Assembly: GCA_964370855.1 (NCBI GenBank)
Contig: CAYJMF010000037.1
Span: 1-38,057 of the forward strand
Length of the DNA: 38,057 nucleotides
DNA from: JAKLKS01 sp964370855
GTDB lineage: Bacteria; Planctomycetota; JAJSAM01; JAKLKS01
Direction: 5' to 3'
The notes beneath the pieces were generated by a model. It was not told the DNA's origin. It saw nothing but the letters and a program-made list of their open reading frames with translations, and did not search any database. Numbering within the stretch: position 1 is the stretch's first letter; every line of letters begins with the position of its first letter. Shown here one piece after another: positions 14,471 to 22,918 of this stretch. A program made the position numbers and the translations under genes.

Positions 14471-16582
14471 CTACTTCGGCGTCGTCGGCCGCGGCGGGGC
14501 GAAGCAGAGGATGCCGTCGTCGGCCACGGAGAGGATGGCGTCGGGGAGCACCACCAGGTTCCCCGCGCGGGGGCGGGGGTCCACGGGGTCGAGGGGGGGG
14601 AGGGTGGCGAGCACCTCGATCTCCCCGTCGCGGCCCGGGTAGGGGACCCGGTAGATGGCCTTCTCCGTGGCGAGGTAGAGGGCGTCCCGCGTCCGCACCG
14701 GGAGCCCCGCCACGGTGGGCTCCATGATGGGCCCGCGCCAGGGGACCTGGCTCTCGGCCGCGCCGTCGAGGTCCCTCAGGCAGAGCGGCGCCTCGTCGGG
14801 CCCCGAGGACTGCCCCGCGAGGAAGAACTTCCCCGCGGGGCCGGGCAGGACCCAGAGGGTGGTCATGGCGGCGTTGTCGAGACGGGGGCGCACCATCTCG
14901 TCGAGCCGCACCCTGCCCGTGGCCGGCACCGGCCGCTGGAAGAGGAACTCCACATGGTAGGAGTCCCGCGGCGCGAAGGCCACGAGGTCCCCGCTGAAGG
15001 CCGGGGGGCACTCGTACCAGGGGACCGGCGCGCTGGTCATGTCGGCGTGCATGGAGAGGCGGGGGACCTCGGCCATCTCCGGCGTGCGGTAGCGGTGGGC
15101 CCAGAGGACGCTCCCCGTGAGGGCGTCCACGCAGGCCTCGAGGCCGGTGTGGGTGGCGATGTAGAGGCGGCCGTGGCGGTGGACCGGGGAGCCGGCGGGG
15201 GCGACCTCGGAGGCGTGGATGCCGGAGCCGTAGGAGAGGAAGGTGTCCCAGAGGGGCTCGAGGTCGGAGCGGCGGAAGCAGAGGAGGTGGGTGCGCACGT
15301 CGCCGGAGACGTTCACGGCCTGGGACTCCGTCGCCGCGACGTAGACCCGGTCGCCGAGGAGGAGCGGCCGCCCGTGGAAGACGAAGCGGCCCGCCATCTC
15401 GGGGTGCTCGAGGTCCCCCTCGCCGCCCCGGCGCGCGAGGAGCCGGAAGGTGCGGTCGAAGAGATGCAGCGCCCCGGTCCTGCGGCCGCGGGCGCGGGCC
15501 GTCGAGATGTCGAGGGCGGCGAGGATCCCCTCCCCGTCGGCGGCGGGGGCGAAGGTCTCGCCGAGGTGGTCCCGGGTGGGGACCGTGGAGGAGGTCCGGC
15601 TGGAGACGGGATCGGATCGGCCCCGCACCTCCCCCGTGGCGAGGTCCAGCGCCGTCACCCGCAGGCGGTCGGTCCAGTAGACGACCCCGTCCCGCACGGC
15701 GACGAGGTGGTCGGCCCGGGGGGGGAGTTCGTTGCCGTAGGCGGGGAGGAGGGAGGCGGCGTCGGCGTCGGGGGGGAGGTCCGCCTCCTCGGGCCGCCAC
15801 AGCCACTTGAGGACGAGGGGGCCGCGGGGCCCCGCGGGGGAGGGGGCGGCGGCGGCGGCGGCGCGGCAGCGGTCGAGGAAGGCGCCGAGGGTCCCGCCCC
15901 CGGGTCCCGGCCCGTCGCGGAGGGGGGCGGCCTCGACGGACAGGGACTCGACGAATTCCCGGTCCCCGCCGTCGGCGGCGGCGGCGGCGGCGAGGGCGAG
16001 GACCTCCCCCGGGGCGGGAGCCCCCCGGGCCGGCTCTCCCCCCGCCGCCTGCAGGTCCCGGAGGCGGTCCAGTACCCCGAGGGCCTCCTCGGAGCGGCCA
16101 CGACGGTGGGCCTCCCGTGCGAGGAGGAGGCCGGCGCGGGCGCCGGCGGCGGCGAGGGGGAAGCGGTCGAAGGCCTGACGGCGGCGCGAGGGGTCCTCGG
16201 CGAGGCGGCCCGCGGTCGCCTCGAAGCGATCCCTCCAGGCCGCCAGCACCGCGGGGCGGGCCGCCACCTCGCGCAGCGCCCGGTCCCGCGCCCGCTCCAG
16301 CGTGTCCGGGTCGGCTTCGAGGGCGGCGAGGCGGTCCGCGAGGGGGCCGTCCACGAGATCCTGGTACTTCTGCGCCGCCTCCGGGGCCCTCCCCTCGGCG
16401 GCGAGGGCGGCGGCGGCCCGGAGGTGGGTGAGGGCCTCGGGGCTCTCGAGGGGGACGAAGGCGGGGGGGCCCTGGGCGGAGCCGCCCTCGATCCCGGCCC
16501 CGGCGGCGGGGTCCGTCGGGAGGAGAGCGGAGCACAGGGCGAGGAGCAGCAGCGACGGTCCGGGGCGGAGGGGGCGGCGCAC
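14471..16582 (-). CDS. Exported PQQ-like beta-propeller protein with helical N-terminal region
   Basis: 703 residues from a GTG start at 16582. A signal peptide (SLLLLALCSALL) is followed by ~190 residues of TPR-like helices (LRAAAALAAEGRAPEAAQKYQDLV and similar). From about residue 240 there are propeller blades of the PQQ/quinoprotein type: VVYWTDRLRVTALDLATGEV, RLYIATHTGLEACVDALTGSVLWAHRYRT and ALYLATEKAIYRVPY. The dehydrogenase metal and cofactor residues are not evident, so a structural or sensing role is more likely than an enzyme. It is first of a three-gene minus-strand operon and divergent from the HNH gene. Confidence 0.8.
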   Translation of the reverse strand: MRRPLRPGPSLLLLALCSALLPTDPAAGAGIEGGSAQGPPAFVPLESPEALTHLRAAAALAAEGRAPEAAQKYQDLVDGPLADRLAALEADPDTLERARDRALREVAARPAVLAAWRDRFEATAGRLAEDPSRRRQAFDRFPLAAAGARAGLLLAREAHRRGRSEEALGVLDRLRDLQAAGGEPARGAPAPGEVLALAAAAAADGGDREFVESLSVEAAPLRDGPGPGGGTLGAFLDRCRAAAAAAPSPAGPRGPLVLKWLWRPEEADLPPDADAASLLPAYGNELPPRADHLVAVRDGVVYWTDRLRVTALDLATGEVRGRSDPVSSRTSSTVPTRDHLGETFAPAADGEGILAALDISTARARGRRTGALHLFDRTFRLLARRGGEGDLEHPEMAGRFVFHGRPLLLGDRVYVAATESQAVNVSGDVRTHLLCFRRSDLEPLWDTFLSYGSGIHASEVAPAGSPVHRHGRLYIATHTGLEACVDALTGSVLWAHRYRTPEMAEVPRLSMHADMTSAPVPWYECPPAFSGDLVAFAPRDSYHVEFLFQRPVPATGRVRLDEMVRPRLDNAAMTTLWVLPGPAGKFFLAGQSSGPDEAPLCLRDLDGAAESQVPWRGPIMEPTVAGLPVRTRDALYLATEKAIYRVPYPGRDGEIEVLATLPPLDPVDPRPRAGNLVVLPDAILSVADDGILCFAPPRPTTPK

Positions 16583-16678
16583 GGCGGCATCCTACCCCGG
16601 CGGGACGGCGCCCTCCCCATGGGGACCCCGCGGAAGCCCGCTGCCCTGTCCTCCCCGCGTGTTAGTGTTTTGTTCGCA

Positions 16679-17824
16679 ATGACGCCACCACCCCCCGCCG
16701 ACACCTCCGCCTTCGACCGGGCCGCCGCCGACCGGGCCCCGCCGGACCTCCCCCCGGTCCCTTCAGGATCTCACGGGTCCCGGCATGTTGCGGAGACTCC
16801 CTCCCCGACCCGCCTTCTCGAGGGCCTCCGCCGCCGCCGTCCCCTCCGGATCCGCCTCCTCATCGAGGACGCCCGGGCGCTGGCCGCCCTCGCCCGGGGG
16901 GATCACCACCAGGAGCTCGGCTTCGCCTCCGTGGGGGAGCTCGCCGAGTGCCTCGGGTTCTCCGCCCCCGAGGGGCGCACCCTCCACGCCCTCGGCCGCG
17001 CTCTGGACGGGTGGCCGGGGCTCGAGGAGCGGCTCCTCGACGGCCGCCTCAACCCCGACAAGGCCGCCGCCTTCACCCGCCTCCTCGAGGTGGGGGGGGC
17101 CCTGCGGGCCGGCGAGGGACCCCCCCGCTTCGAGGAGGCGGCCCGTCCGTCTCCGGAGCCGCTCCCCGGGGAGGCCGTCTCCTGGCTCGCCGCCGCCGAA
17201 GAGGAGCCCACCCTCGACTTCCAGCGGCGCGTGGCCCGCCGCTGCGAGGAGGCGCTCCGGGGCGTTCCCGTCGAGCGGATGACCTTCCTCGTGAGCCAGT
17301 CCGGCATGGTGGACTTCCGCCGCTGCCGCGGCCTCGTCTCGGGCCGGGCCAACCGCCGCTTCTCGCAGGGGGAGACCCTGGAGATCCTCGCCTCGAACTA
17401 CCTCGACCACGAGGACCCGCTCCGCGTCCGGGGCCGGGCCCGCCGCGCCCCCGACACCTCCGGGACGGCGGGGCGCCACGTGCCCGAGGAGGTCCGGCGG
17501 GCCGTCCTCGCCCGGGCCGGGGGGCGGTGCGAGTTCCCCCGCTGCGGCTTCGACACCTGGCTCGACCTCGCCCACGTCGTCGCCCACCGCCACGGCGGGA
17601 GCCGCGAGGCGGACAACCTCCTCCTCCTCTGCGGCGTCCACCATCGCGCCCTCGACGGGGGGACCATCACCGCCGTCCTCGAGGAGGGCCGCCTCCTCTT
17701 CCGCAACCCCTGGGGCCAGGAGCTGGAGGGGCCCGCCATAGGGGGATACGGTACCCGACCCGATTCATCGGGGTTGGGTGATGGGCTCCCGCCCGGCCGG
17801 TGGTCTCAACCCCAACCCCGATGA
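16679..17824 (+). CDS. HNH endonuclease family protein (solitary), C-terminus read from a palindrome
   Basis: 381 residues from the ATG at 16679. A helical N-terminal region (LLEGLRRRRPLRIRLLIEDARALAALARG; EERLLDGRLNPDKAAAFTRLLE) resembles the DUF222-like part of common HNH proteins. The nuclease domain carries CEFPRCGF, AHVVAHRHGG and NLLLLCGVHHRALDGG, so the zinc Cys and catalytic His residues are intact. The last ~28 residues (from about IGGYGTRPDSSG) and the TGA at 17822-17824 come from palindrome 17739-17850, so the original end was probably lost or extended. Such HNH genes are often multicopy and mobile; whether this one cuts DNA is untested. Confidence 0.85.
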   Translation: MTPPPPADTSAFDRAAADRAPPDLPPVPSGSHGSRHVAETPSPTRLLEGLRRRRPLRIRLLIEDARALAALARGDHHQELGFASVGELAECLGFSAPEGRTLHALGRALDGWPGLEERLLDGRLNPDKAAAFTRLLEVGGALRAGEGPPRFEEAARPSPEPLPGEAVSWLAAAEEEPTLDFQRRVARRCEEALRGVPVERMTFLVSQSGMVDFRRCRGLVSGRANRRFSQGETLEILASNYLDHEDPLRVRGRARRAPDTSGTAGRHVPEEVRRAVLARAGGRCEFPRCGFDTWLDLAHVVAHRHGGSREADNLLLLCGVHHRALDGGTITAVLEEGRLLFRNPWGQELEGPAIGGYGTRPDSSGLGDGLPPGRWSQPQPR

Positions 17825-17850
17825 ATCGGGTCGGGTACCGTATCCCCCTA
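17739..17850. repeat. 40-bp perfect inverted repeat between convergent genes (hairpin, REP/MITE-like)
   Basis: Arms 17739-17778 and 17811-17850 are exact reverse complements over 40 bases, with a 32-base loop. It lies between the convergent HNH and divisome-like genes and supplies both stop codons: TGA at 17822-17824 for the HNH gene and TAG (17850-17848) for the minus-strand gene. It could fold into a very stable hairpin and act as a bidirectional terminator. The arm sequence (outer gggggatacggtacccgacc) differs from the two later palindromes but shares a GGGA..CG.TACCC core by eye. Confidence 0.95.
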
Positions 17851-18144
17851 CCGGACGATCCACTCCCCGGGCCGGGACATCCCGGTCTGCCCGCGGAGGA
17901 TGCGCTCCTTGTAGCGGTCGTCGTTGCGGAGCGCCTCCTCCTGCTTCTCGAGGAGCTCCTTCTCCACCTTCAGCCGGTCGATCTCGAGTTGCAATTCCTG
18001 CTCGCGGCGGAGCGTCAGCGAGAGATCCTCCTTGGCGGGGAGCAGGTTGCGCACGAGCACGAAGGCCGCCACGAGGGCGATCCCCGCCGCGAAGAGGAAG
18101 GAGAGGTCGGGCCCCCCCCGTTCGGCCTCCGGGGTCTCACCCAC
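17848..18144 (-). CDS. Small septum-formation-initiator-like membrane protein (FtsB/DivIC-like)
   Basis: 98 residues from GTG 18144, which overlaps the enolase stop by eight bases. One membrane helix (LSFLFAAGIALVAAFVLV) is followed by a coiled coil (LRREQELQLEIDRLKVEKELL) and a short tail with NDDRYKERILR. This shape and its place directly after enolase match the common eno-ftsB arrangement, so a role in the FtsQBL divisome complex is likely. The stop codon is part of the palindrome, so the final residues may differ from the ancestral protein. Confidence 0.75.
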   Translation of the reverse strand: MGETPEAERGGPDLSFLFAAGIALVAAFVLVRNLLPAKEDLSLTLRREQELQLEIDRLKVEKELLEKQEEALRNDDRYKERILRGQTGMSRPGEWIVR

Positions 18145-19525
18145 GGGCGGTCCCCTTCCCCGCGCCGAGCTTCCTGGCGTAGGAGAGGGTGGCGAAGCGG
18201 GCACGAGGCCCGAGCTCCTCCTCGATGGCGAGGAGCCGGTTGTACTTGGCGATGCGCTCCGATCGGCTGAGGGAGCCGGTCTTGATCTGGCCCGCGTTCC
18301 AGGCGACGGCGAGGTCGGCGATGGTCGTGTCCTCGGTCTCCCCGGAGCGGTGGCTGATGACGACGCCCCACCCGGAGCCCTGTGCCAGGCGCACCGTCTC
18401 CGCCGTCTCCGAGAGCGTCCCCACCTGGTTCACCTTCACGAGCACGGCGTTGCAGGTGCCTCGGGCGATGCCGTCCCGCACCCGGGCCGGCTGGGTGACG
18501 AGGAGGTCGTCGCCCACGATCTGCACCCGGTGGCCGAGGCGGCGGGTGATGGCGATGAAACCGTCCCGGTCGTCCTCGGCGAAGGGGTCCTCGATGGAGG
18601 CGATGGGGTAGCGGTCGCACCAGCCCTCGTAGAGGGCGAGCAGGTCCTCCCGGGAGAGGGGCTCCTTCCGGCCCTCCCCCTCGAACCGGTAGGCGCCGTC
18701 CCTGAGCAGTTCCGTGGCGGCCACGTCCAGGGCGATGGCCACCTGGCGCCCCGGCTCGTAGCCCGCCGCGACGATGGCCTCCACGAGGAGACGGAGCGCC
18801 TCCTCGTTGTCGGGCAGGTCCGGCGCGAAGCCCCCCTCGTCGCCCACGGCCGTGCCGAGGCCGCGGCCCTTGAGGATCTTCTTCAGCGCGTGGAAGACCT
18901 CGGCCCCGGCGCGGAGCGCCTCGGAGAACCGGCGGAAGCCGTGGGGGACGAGCATGAACTCCTGCACGTCCACGGAGTTGTCGGCGTGGGCGCCGCCGTT
19001 GAGCACGTTCATGAGGGGGACCGGCAGCAGCGTCGCCCCGGGCCCGCCGAGGTGGCGGTAGAGGGGAAGGCCGGCGGCGGCGGCGGCGGCCCGCGCGGCG
19101 GCGACGGAGACCCCGAGGATGGCGTTGGCCCCGAAGCGCCCCTTCTGGGCGGTCCCGTCGAGGGCCACCATGCGGGCGTCGAGGGCGGCGATGTCGCCGG
19201 CGTCCATCCCCTTCACCTTCGGGCCGATGCGGGTGGTCACGTTGCGGACCGCCCGGAGGACCCCCTTGCCGCCGTACCGCTTCCCGCCGTCGCGCAGTTC
19301 CACGGCCTCGTGGCTCCCCGTGGAAGCGCCGGAAGGGACCATGAAGACGCCGGCGGCGCCGCCGGCGAGGCGGACGGAGACCTCCACCGTGGGGTTTCCG
19401 CGGGAATCGAGGATCTCCCGGGCGGCGACCACGGCGATGCGGCGCGCCTTCGCCGCGGCGGCGCCGGCTCCCGATGCCCTCTTCGCCGGCTTCTTCACGG
19501 TCCTCTTCTTCCCCGCCCTGGCCAT
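18137..19525 (-). CDS. eno: Enolase (phosphopyruvate hydratase) with basic N-terminal extension
   Basis: 462 residues. Converts 2-phosphoglycerate to phosphoenolpyruvate in glycolysis. The enolase fold starts near residue 29 (RIAVVAAREILDSRGNPTVEV). Catalytic and metal residues are intact: GDEGGF with Glu230, Asp267, Glu312, Asp339, Lys364 in LVKVNQVGTLSETAE and SHRSGETED at 391-399. The first ~28 residues are an unusual Lys/Arg/Ala tail (AGKKRTVKKPAKRASGAGAA) that standard enolases lack. No alternative in-frame start lies at the normal position. An AGGAAAGG ribosome site precedes the ATG. It overlaps the divisome-like gene and is divergent from psd. Confidence 0.98.
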   Translation of the reverse strand: MARAGKKRTVKKPAKRASGAGAAAAKARRIAVVAAREILDSRGNPTVEVSVRLAGGAAGVFMVPSGASTGSHEAVELRDGGKRYGGKGVLRAVRNVTTRIGPKVKGMDAGDIAALDARMVALDGTAQKGRFGANAILGVSVAAARAAAAAAGLPLYRHLGGPGATLLPVPLMNVLNGGAHADNSVDVQEFMLVPHGFRRFSEALRAGAEVFHALKKILKGRGLGTAVGDEGGFAPDLPDNEEALRLLVEAIVAAGYEPGRQVAIALDVAATELLRDGAYRFEGEGRKEPLSREDLLALYEGWCDRYPIASIEDPFAEDDRDGFIAITRRLGHRVQIVGDDLLVTQPARVRDGIARGTCNAVLVKVNQVGTLSETAETVRLAQGSGWGVVISHRSGETEDTTIADLAVAWNAGQIKTGSLSRSERIAKYNRLLAIEEELGPRARFATLSYARKLGAGKGTARG

Positions 19526-19680
19526 GGGAACACCTTTCCTGTCATGGGTTTATCGGATGGGGGAGCGACCCGTCGTAGGAGCCCCCGCCGGTCGATTCTC
19601 CCCCTCCCCCCGGGCCCCGCCGCCGGATTTCCCTCCTTCCCCGCTTCCGGAACGGCGCCCCTCCCCCCAGAATCGGTCCC

Positions 19681-20367
19681 ATGTTCGCGCGCTGGGGTAC
19701 CCGGGAACTCGCCCTCTACGGGGGGGGATCCGCCGTGGCCGGGGGGCTCGTCCTCCTGGCCCCGGATCCGTGGTGCTGGGCCGCGGTCCTCCCCTTCACG
19801 GGGGCGGCCCTCGTGGCCTGGTTCTTCCGGGACCCGGAGCGGACCATCCCCGCGGACCCCGGGATCCTCGTCTCCCCGGCGGACGGCGTCGTCGCCGACA
19901 TCGAGACCGTGGAGGAGCCGGACTTCATCGGGGGCAGGGCGCTCCGCATCGGCATCTTCCTCTCCCCCCTCAACGTGCACGTCAACCGCTCCCCCGCCCG
20001 CGGGGTGGTCCGCCACCGGCTCTACCGCTCCGGGAAGTTCCTGGCCGCCTACGACCGCAGGGCCGTGGAGGAGAACGAGGCCTGCGCCATCGGCATCGAG
20101 TGCGAGGCGCCCCCGGGGAAGCCGCCGCTGCGCATCCTCGTCCGGCAGGTCGTCGGCGTCGCCGCGCGGCGCATCGTCTGCCCCGCGGCGCCGGGACAGG
20201 CGCTGGAGCGCGGGGAACGGTATGGCATGATCAAGTTCGGCAGCCGGACGGAGCTCTGGGTCCCCGAGGGGGCCGGGTTCACGAGCCGGGTGAAGGTCGG
20301 CGACGTCGTGCGCGGAGGGTCCACGGTGATGGGCGAGGCCGCGGCTCTGAAGGCGGAGGAGGCCTGA
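19681..20367 (+). CDS. psd: Phosphatidylserine decarboxylase proenzyme (short type)
   Basis: 228 residues, the short form. Makes phosphatidylethanolamine from phosphatidylserine at the membrane. Two hydrophobic helices near the N-terminus (about 10-28 and 31-48) precede the FFRDPERTIP and SPADGVV motifs, then FLSPLNVHVNRSP. The self-cleavage site is Gly187-Ser188 in KFGSRTE; Ser188 should become the pyruvoyl cofactor. The stop shares one base with the ATG of pssA, which makes its substrate, so the two steps are co-expressed. Confidence 0.97.
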   Translation: MFARWGTRELALYGGGSAVAGGLVLLAPDPWCWAAVLPFTGAALVAWFFRDPERTIPADPGILVSPADGVVADIETVEEPDFIGGRALRIGIFLSPLNVHVNRSPARGVVRHRLYRSGKFLAAYDRRAVEENEACAIGIECEAPPGKPPLRILVRQVVGVAARRIVCPAAPGQALERGERYGMIKFGSRTELWVPEGAGFTSRVKVGDVVRGGSTVMGEAAALKAEEA

Positions 20368-21233
20368 TGGACGGCACCCCCCGCCCCTACGCCCCCCCGG
20401 CCCCCGCCCGCGCGGCCCGCCCGCGCCGCCTCTACCGCCCCCACGTGCTCCCGACGATGCTGACCCTGGGGAACCTCTTCTGCGGCTTCCTCGCCGTCGC
20501 CAAGGCCGCCGACGCCATGACCATCCCCCACGGGCCGGGCCTCCCCGTCTCGAAGGAGATGGTGGACCTCCTCGCCTACGCGGGCTGGCTCATCTTCCTC
20601 GGGATGGTCTTCGACGCCCTCGACGGCTCCGTGGCCCGCCTCTCCGGCGGGGCCAGCGAGCTCGGCGCCCAGCTCGACAGCATCGCCGACGTCGTCACCT
20701 TCGGCGTGGCCCCGGCCTTCCTCGCCAAGTGCATCGCCGAGGGGGTGGGGGGGATGCCGGACCGGCGGATGGCGCTCTTCTTCTCCGTGTTCTTCGCGCT
20801 GATGGCGGCGCTCCGCCTCGCCCGCTACAACACGCAGCACGGCGATCCCGAGGAGGAGCAGCTCTGGTTCCAGGGCCTCCCGACGCCGGGCGCCGCGGCG
20901 GTCATCGCCGGGGTGGCGCTCCTCCTGCCGGAGCCCCGCTTCAACCCCGAGTCAGCCCTCCTCCGCCTGCTCCCCTGGGCGACCCTGCTGCTGGGGATGC
21001 TCATGGTCTCCCGCGTCCCCTTCGTCCACGTGACGAACCGGTTCCTCAAGGGGCGGAAGCCGATCCAGTACCTGGTCACGGCGCTCCTCGTCCTCGTGCT
21101 CTCCCTCACCTTCCACTTCGAGGTGGTGCTGGCCTGCCTCGTCCTCCTCTACGCCCTCTCGGGCCCCGCGGTCTGGCTCCTCCGCCGCTTCCGCCGGCCC
21201 GCCCCGGCCGCGGCGGGGGGGAGCGAGCCGTGA
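20367..21233 (+). CDS. pssA: CDP-diacylglycerol--serine O-phosphatidyltransferase
   Basis: 288 residues, integral membrane protein. Joins CDP-diacylglycerol and serine to give phosphatidylserine, the substrate of the upstream Psd. The CDP-alcohol phosphotransferase motif is complete: DGSVAR, eight residues, G, three residues, D, three residues, D (DALDGSVARLSGG then LGAQLDSIAD). Several membrane helices follow, and the FQGLPTPGAA segment is typical of bacterial PssA. It has a proline-rich N-terminal stretch before the first helix. It starts on the psd stop and overlaps the FolK-PanC gene by four bases (GTGA). Confidence 0.96.
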   Translation: MDGTPRPYAPPAPARAARPRRLYRPHVLPTMLTLGNLFCGFLAVAKAADAMTIPHGPGLPVSKEMVDLLAYAGWLIFLGMVFDALDGSVARLSGGASELGAQLDSIADVVTFGVAPAFLAKCIAEGVGGMPDRRMALFFSVFFALMAALRLARYNTQHGDPEEEQLWFQGLPTPGAAAVIAGVALLLPEPRFNPESALLRLLPWATLLLGMLMVSRVPFVHVTNRFLKGRKPIQYLVTALLVLVLSLTFHFEVVLACLVLLYALSGPAVWLLRRFRRPAPAAAGGSEP

Positions 21234-22552
21234 CCCGCGTCCTCCTCGGGCTCGGCAGCAACCTCGACCCCCGCGAGGAGCACATCCGCACCGCCCTCGA
21301 CCTCCTGCAGGAGCGGGGGGCGGTGCGCGTGGAGCGGGTGAGCACGCTCCGGGAGACGGAGCCCGTGGGGGGGCCGCCCCAGGGCTCCTACCTCAACGGC
21401 GCCGCCCTGGTGGAGACGGACCTCTCGCCGCGGGACCTCCTCGACCTCATCAAGTCCGTGGAGGCCCGGGTGGGGCGGAGCCCCGTGGGGGTGCGGTGGG
21501 GGCCCCGCGAGGTGGACGTGGACATCCTCCTCCACGGGGACCTCGTGGTCCAGGAGCCGGGCCTCATCGTGCCCCACCCGCGGCTCACGGGGCGGCGGTT
21601 CGTGCTGGAGCCGGCGGCGGAGATCGCCCCGGAGTTCATCCACCCGGTGCTGCGGCGCAGCGTCGCCGAGCTCCTCCGCCGCCTGCCGGAGCGCATCGGA
21701 CGGGGGACGCCGCGGCTCCTCTCGACACCGGAGGAGCTGCGGGGCTGGGTGAAGACCTCCCTCCGCAACCGCTTCACCACGGGCTTCGTGCCCACCATGG
21801 GGGCGCTGCACGAGGGGCATGCGTCGCTCATGCGTGCGGCCTACCGGGAGACGGACCGCGTGGTGGCGAGCATCTTCGTCAACCCCGCGCAGTTCGAGGA
21901 CCCCTCGGACCTCCAGCGGTACCCGCGCACCCTCGAGGAGGACGTGGCGGTGTGCGGCGAGAACGGCGTGGACGCCGTCTTCGCGCCGGCCGCCGAGGAC
22001 ATGTACCCGAAGGGTTTCTGCACGCGGGTGGAGGTGGAGGGGCTCTCCGGCATCCTCGAGGGTGCGGTGCGGCCGGGGCATTTCCGGGGGGTGACCACGG
22101 TGGTCCTCAAGCTCATCGCCCTCACGCTCCCCGACCGCGCCTACTTCGGGCAGAAGGACTTCCAGCAGGCGGCCATCATCCGCCGCATGGTCCGGGACCT
22201 CGGCGTCCCCACGACGGTGGTGGTGATGCCGACGGTGCGGGACCAGGACGGCCTCGCCGTCTCCTCCCGCAACCGGTTCCTTTCGGGCGATGACCGCCGC
22301 TGCGGGCTCGCGCTGCCCCGCGCCCTCGACGCCGCCCGGGAGGCGTGGAACTCCGGCGACCGCGACGCCGGCCGCCTCCGCACCGAGGCGGCCCGGGTCC
22401 TCGAGAAGGAGCCCGGGGTGAAGCTCGACTATCTCGTCGTCGCCGACCCGGAGACGCTGGCGGAGGTCCACGGCGAGGTGGACCGCGCGGTGGTGCTGGT
22501 GGCGGGGCGGGTGGGCGCGGTGAGGCTGCTGGACAACGTGCTGCTGGAGTAG
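21230..22552 (+). CDS. folK-panC: FolK-PanC fusion: HPPK joined to pantothenate synthetase
   Basis: 440 residues in one frame from GTG 21230. Residues 1 to about 157 are 2-amino-4-hydroxy-6-hydroxymethyldihydropteridine pyrophosphokinase (folate synthesis), with LLGLGSNLDPRE, ETEPVG, SYLNGA and RWGPREVDVDILL (89-101). After a short linker (ERIGRGTPRLLST), residues about 163-440 are a full-length pantothenate synthetase (pantoate + beta-alanine to pantothenate): FVPTMGALHEGH (187-198, the HIGH-like site), VNPAQF, YFGQKDFQQ and SSRNRFLS. Both halves look complete, so it should be bifunctional. folK and pan genes are neighbours in many bacteria, which would favour such a fusion. panD lies 3.5 kb downstream. 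Confidence 0.95.
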   Translation: MTRVLLGLGSNLDPREEHIRTALDLLQERGAVRVERVSTLRETEPVGGPPQGSYLNGAALVETDLSPRDLLDLIKSVEARVGRSPVGVRWGPREVDVDILLHGDLVVQEPGLIVPHPRLTGRRFVLEPAAEIAPEFIHPVLRRSVAELLRRLPERIGRGTPRLLSTPEELRGWVKTSLRNRFTTGFVPTMGALHEGHASLMRAAYRETDRVVASIFVNPAQFEDPSDLQRYPRTLEEDVAVCGENGVDAVFAPAAEDMYPKGFCTRVEVEGLSGILEGAVRPGHFRGVTTVVLKLIALTLPDRAYFGQKDFQQAAIIRRMVRDLGVPTTVVVMPTVRDQDGLAVSSRNRFLSGDDRRCGLALPRALDAAREAWNSGDRDAGRLRTEAARVLEKEPGVKLDYLVVADPETLAEVHGEVDRAVVLVAGRVGAVRLLDNVLLE

Positions 22553-22577
22553 CGGGGGGCGCGCAGACAGGCGGGGG

Positions 22578-22609
22578 CCTGCTCGCAGCCCTCCTGCGTG
22601 ACGAGCAGG
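22578..22609 (+). terminator. Possible hairpin after folK-panC
   Basis: Arms cctgctcg (22578-22585) and cgagcagg (22602-22609) pair over eight bases with a 16-base loop, starting 26 bases after the panC stop. No T-tract follows, so it is a weak terminator candidate; it may instead sit in the leader of the next gene. Confidence 0.3.
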
Positions 22610-22627
22610 GCGAGTACGATGCGGAGA

Positions 22628-22918
22628 ATGTCAACCAGCGACCGCGTGAGATTCAAGAAGCCCTGGCCACGGGCTGTCTGCATCGACGACCACGCCTACC
22701 TTTCAGCGGACTCGAAGGGGCGGCCCCGGAAGCCCCTCCCCGATGAGCGTCTGCACCTGAGCCTGACCATCGGCAAGGTCTACAAACTGCGAGGCGAAGC
22801 CCTCGGCATGTGGGCCATCCTGGACGACACGGGGGGTGTCTACCTGTTCCCGAAGAGTCGATTCCGTCTGCTTCGTGGCCAGCCCGGGCCGGGGGAGAAG
22901 TCGCGGTGGAATGGGTGA
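22628..22918 (+). CDS. Small uncharacterised protein with SH3-like pattern
   Basis: 96 residues from ATG 22628; an ATG at 22619 or a GTG at 22598 are other in-frame starts. The centre reads AVCIDDHAYL ... LTIGKVYKLRGEALGMWAILDDTGGVYLFPKSRFRLL. That pattern (CIDD, LTIGKVY, DD.G..Y..P.SRF) recurs in small bacterial proteins with an SH3-like barrel found near immunity or phage genes. No catalytic residues are seen. The stop overlaps the start chosen for the ankyrin gene by eight bases. It is the first gene of the accessory block. Confidence 0.6.
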   Translation: MSTSDRVRFKKPWPRAVCIDDHAYLSADSKGRPRKPLPDERLHLSLTIGKVYKLRGEALGMWAILDDTGGVYLFPKSRFRLLRGQPGPGEKSRWNG

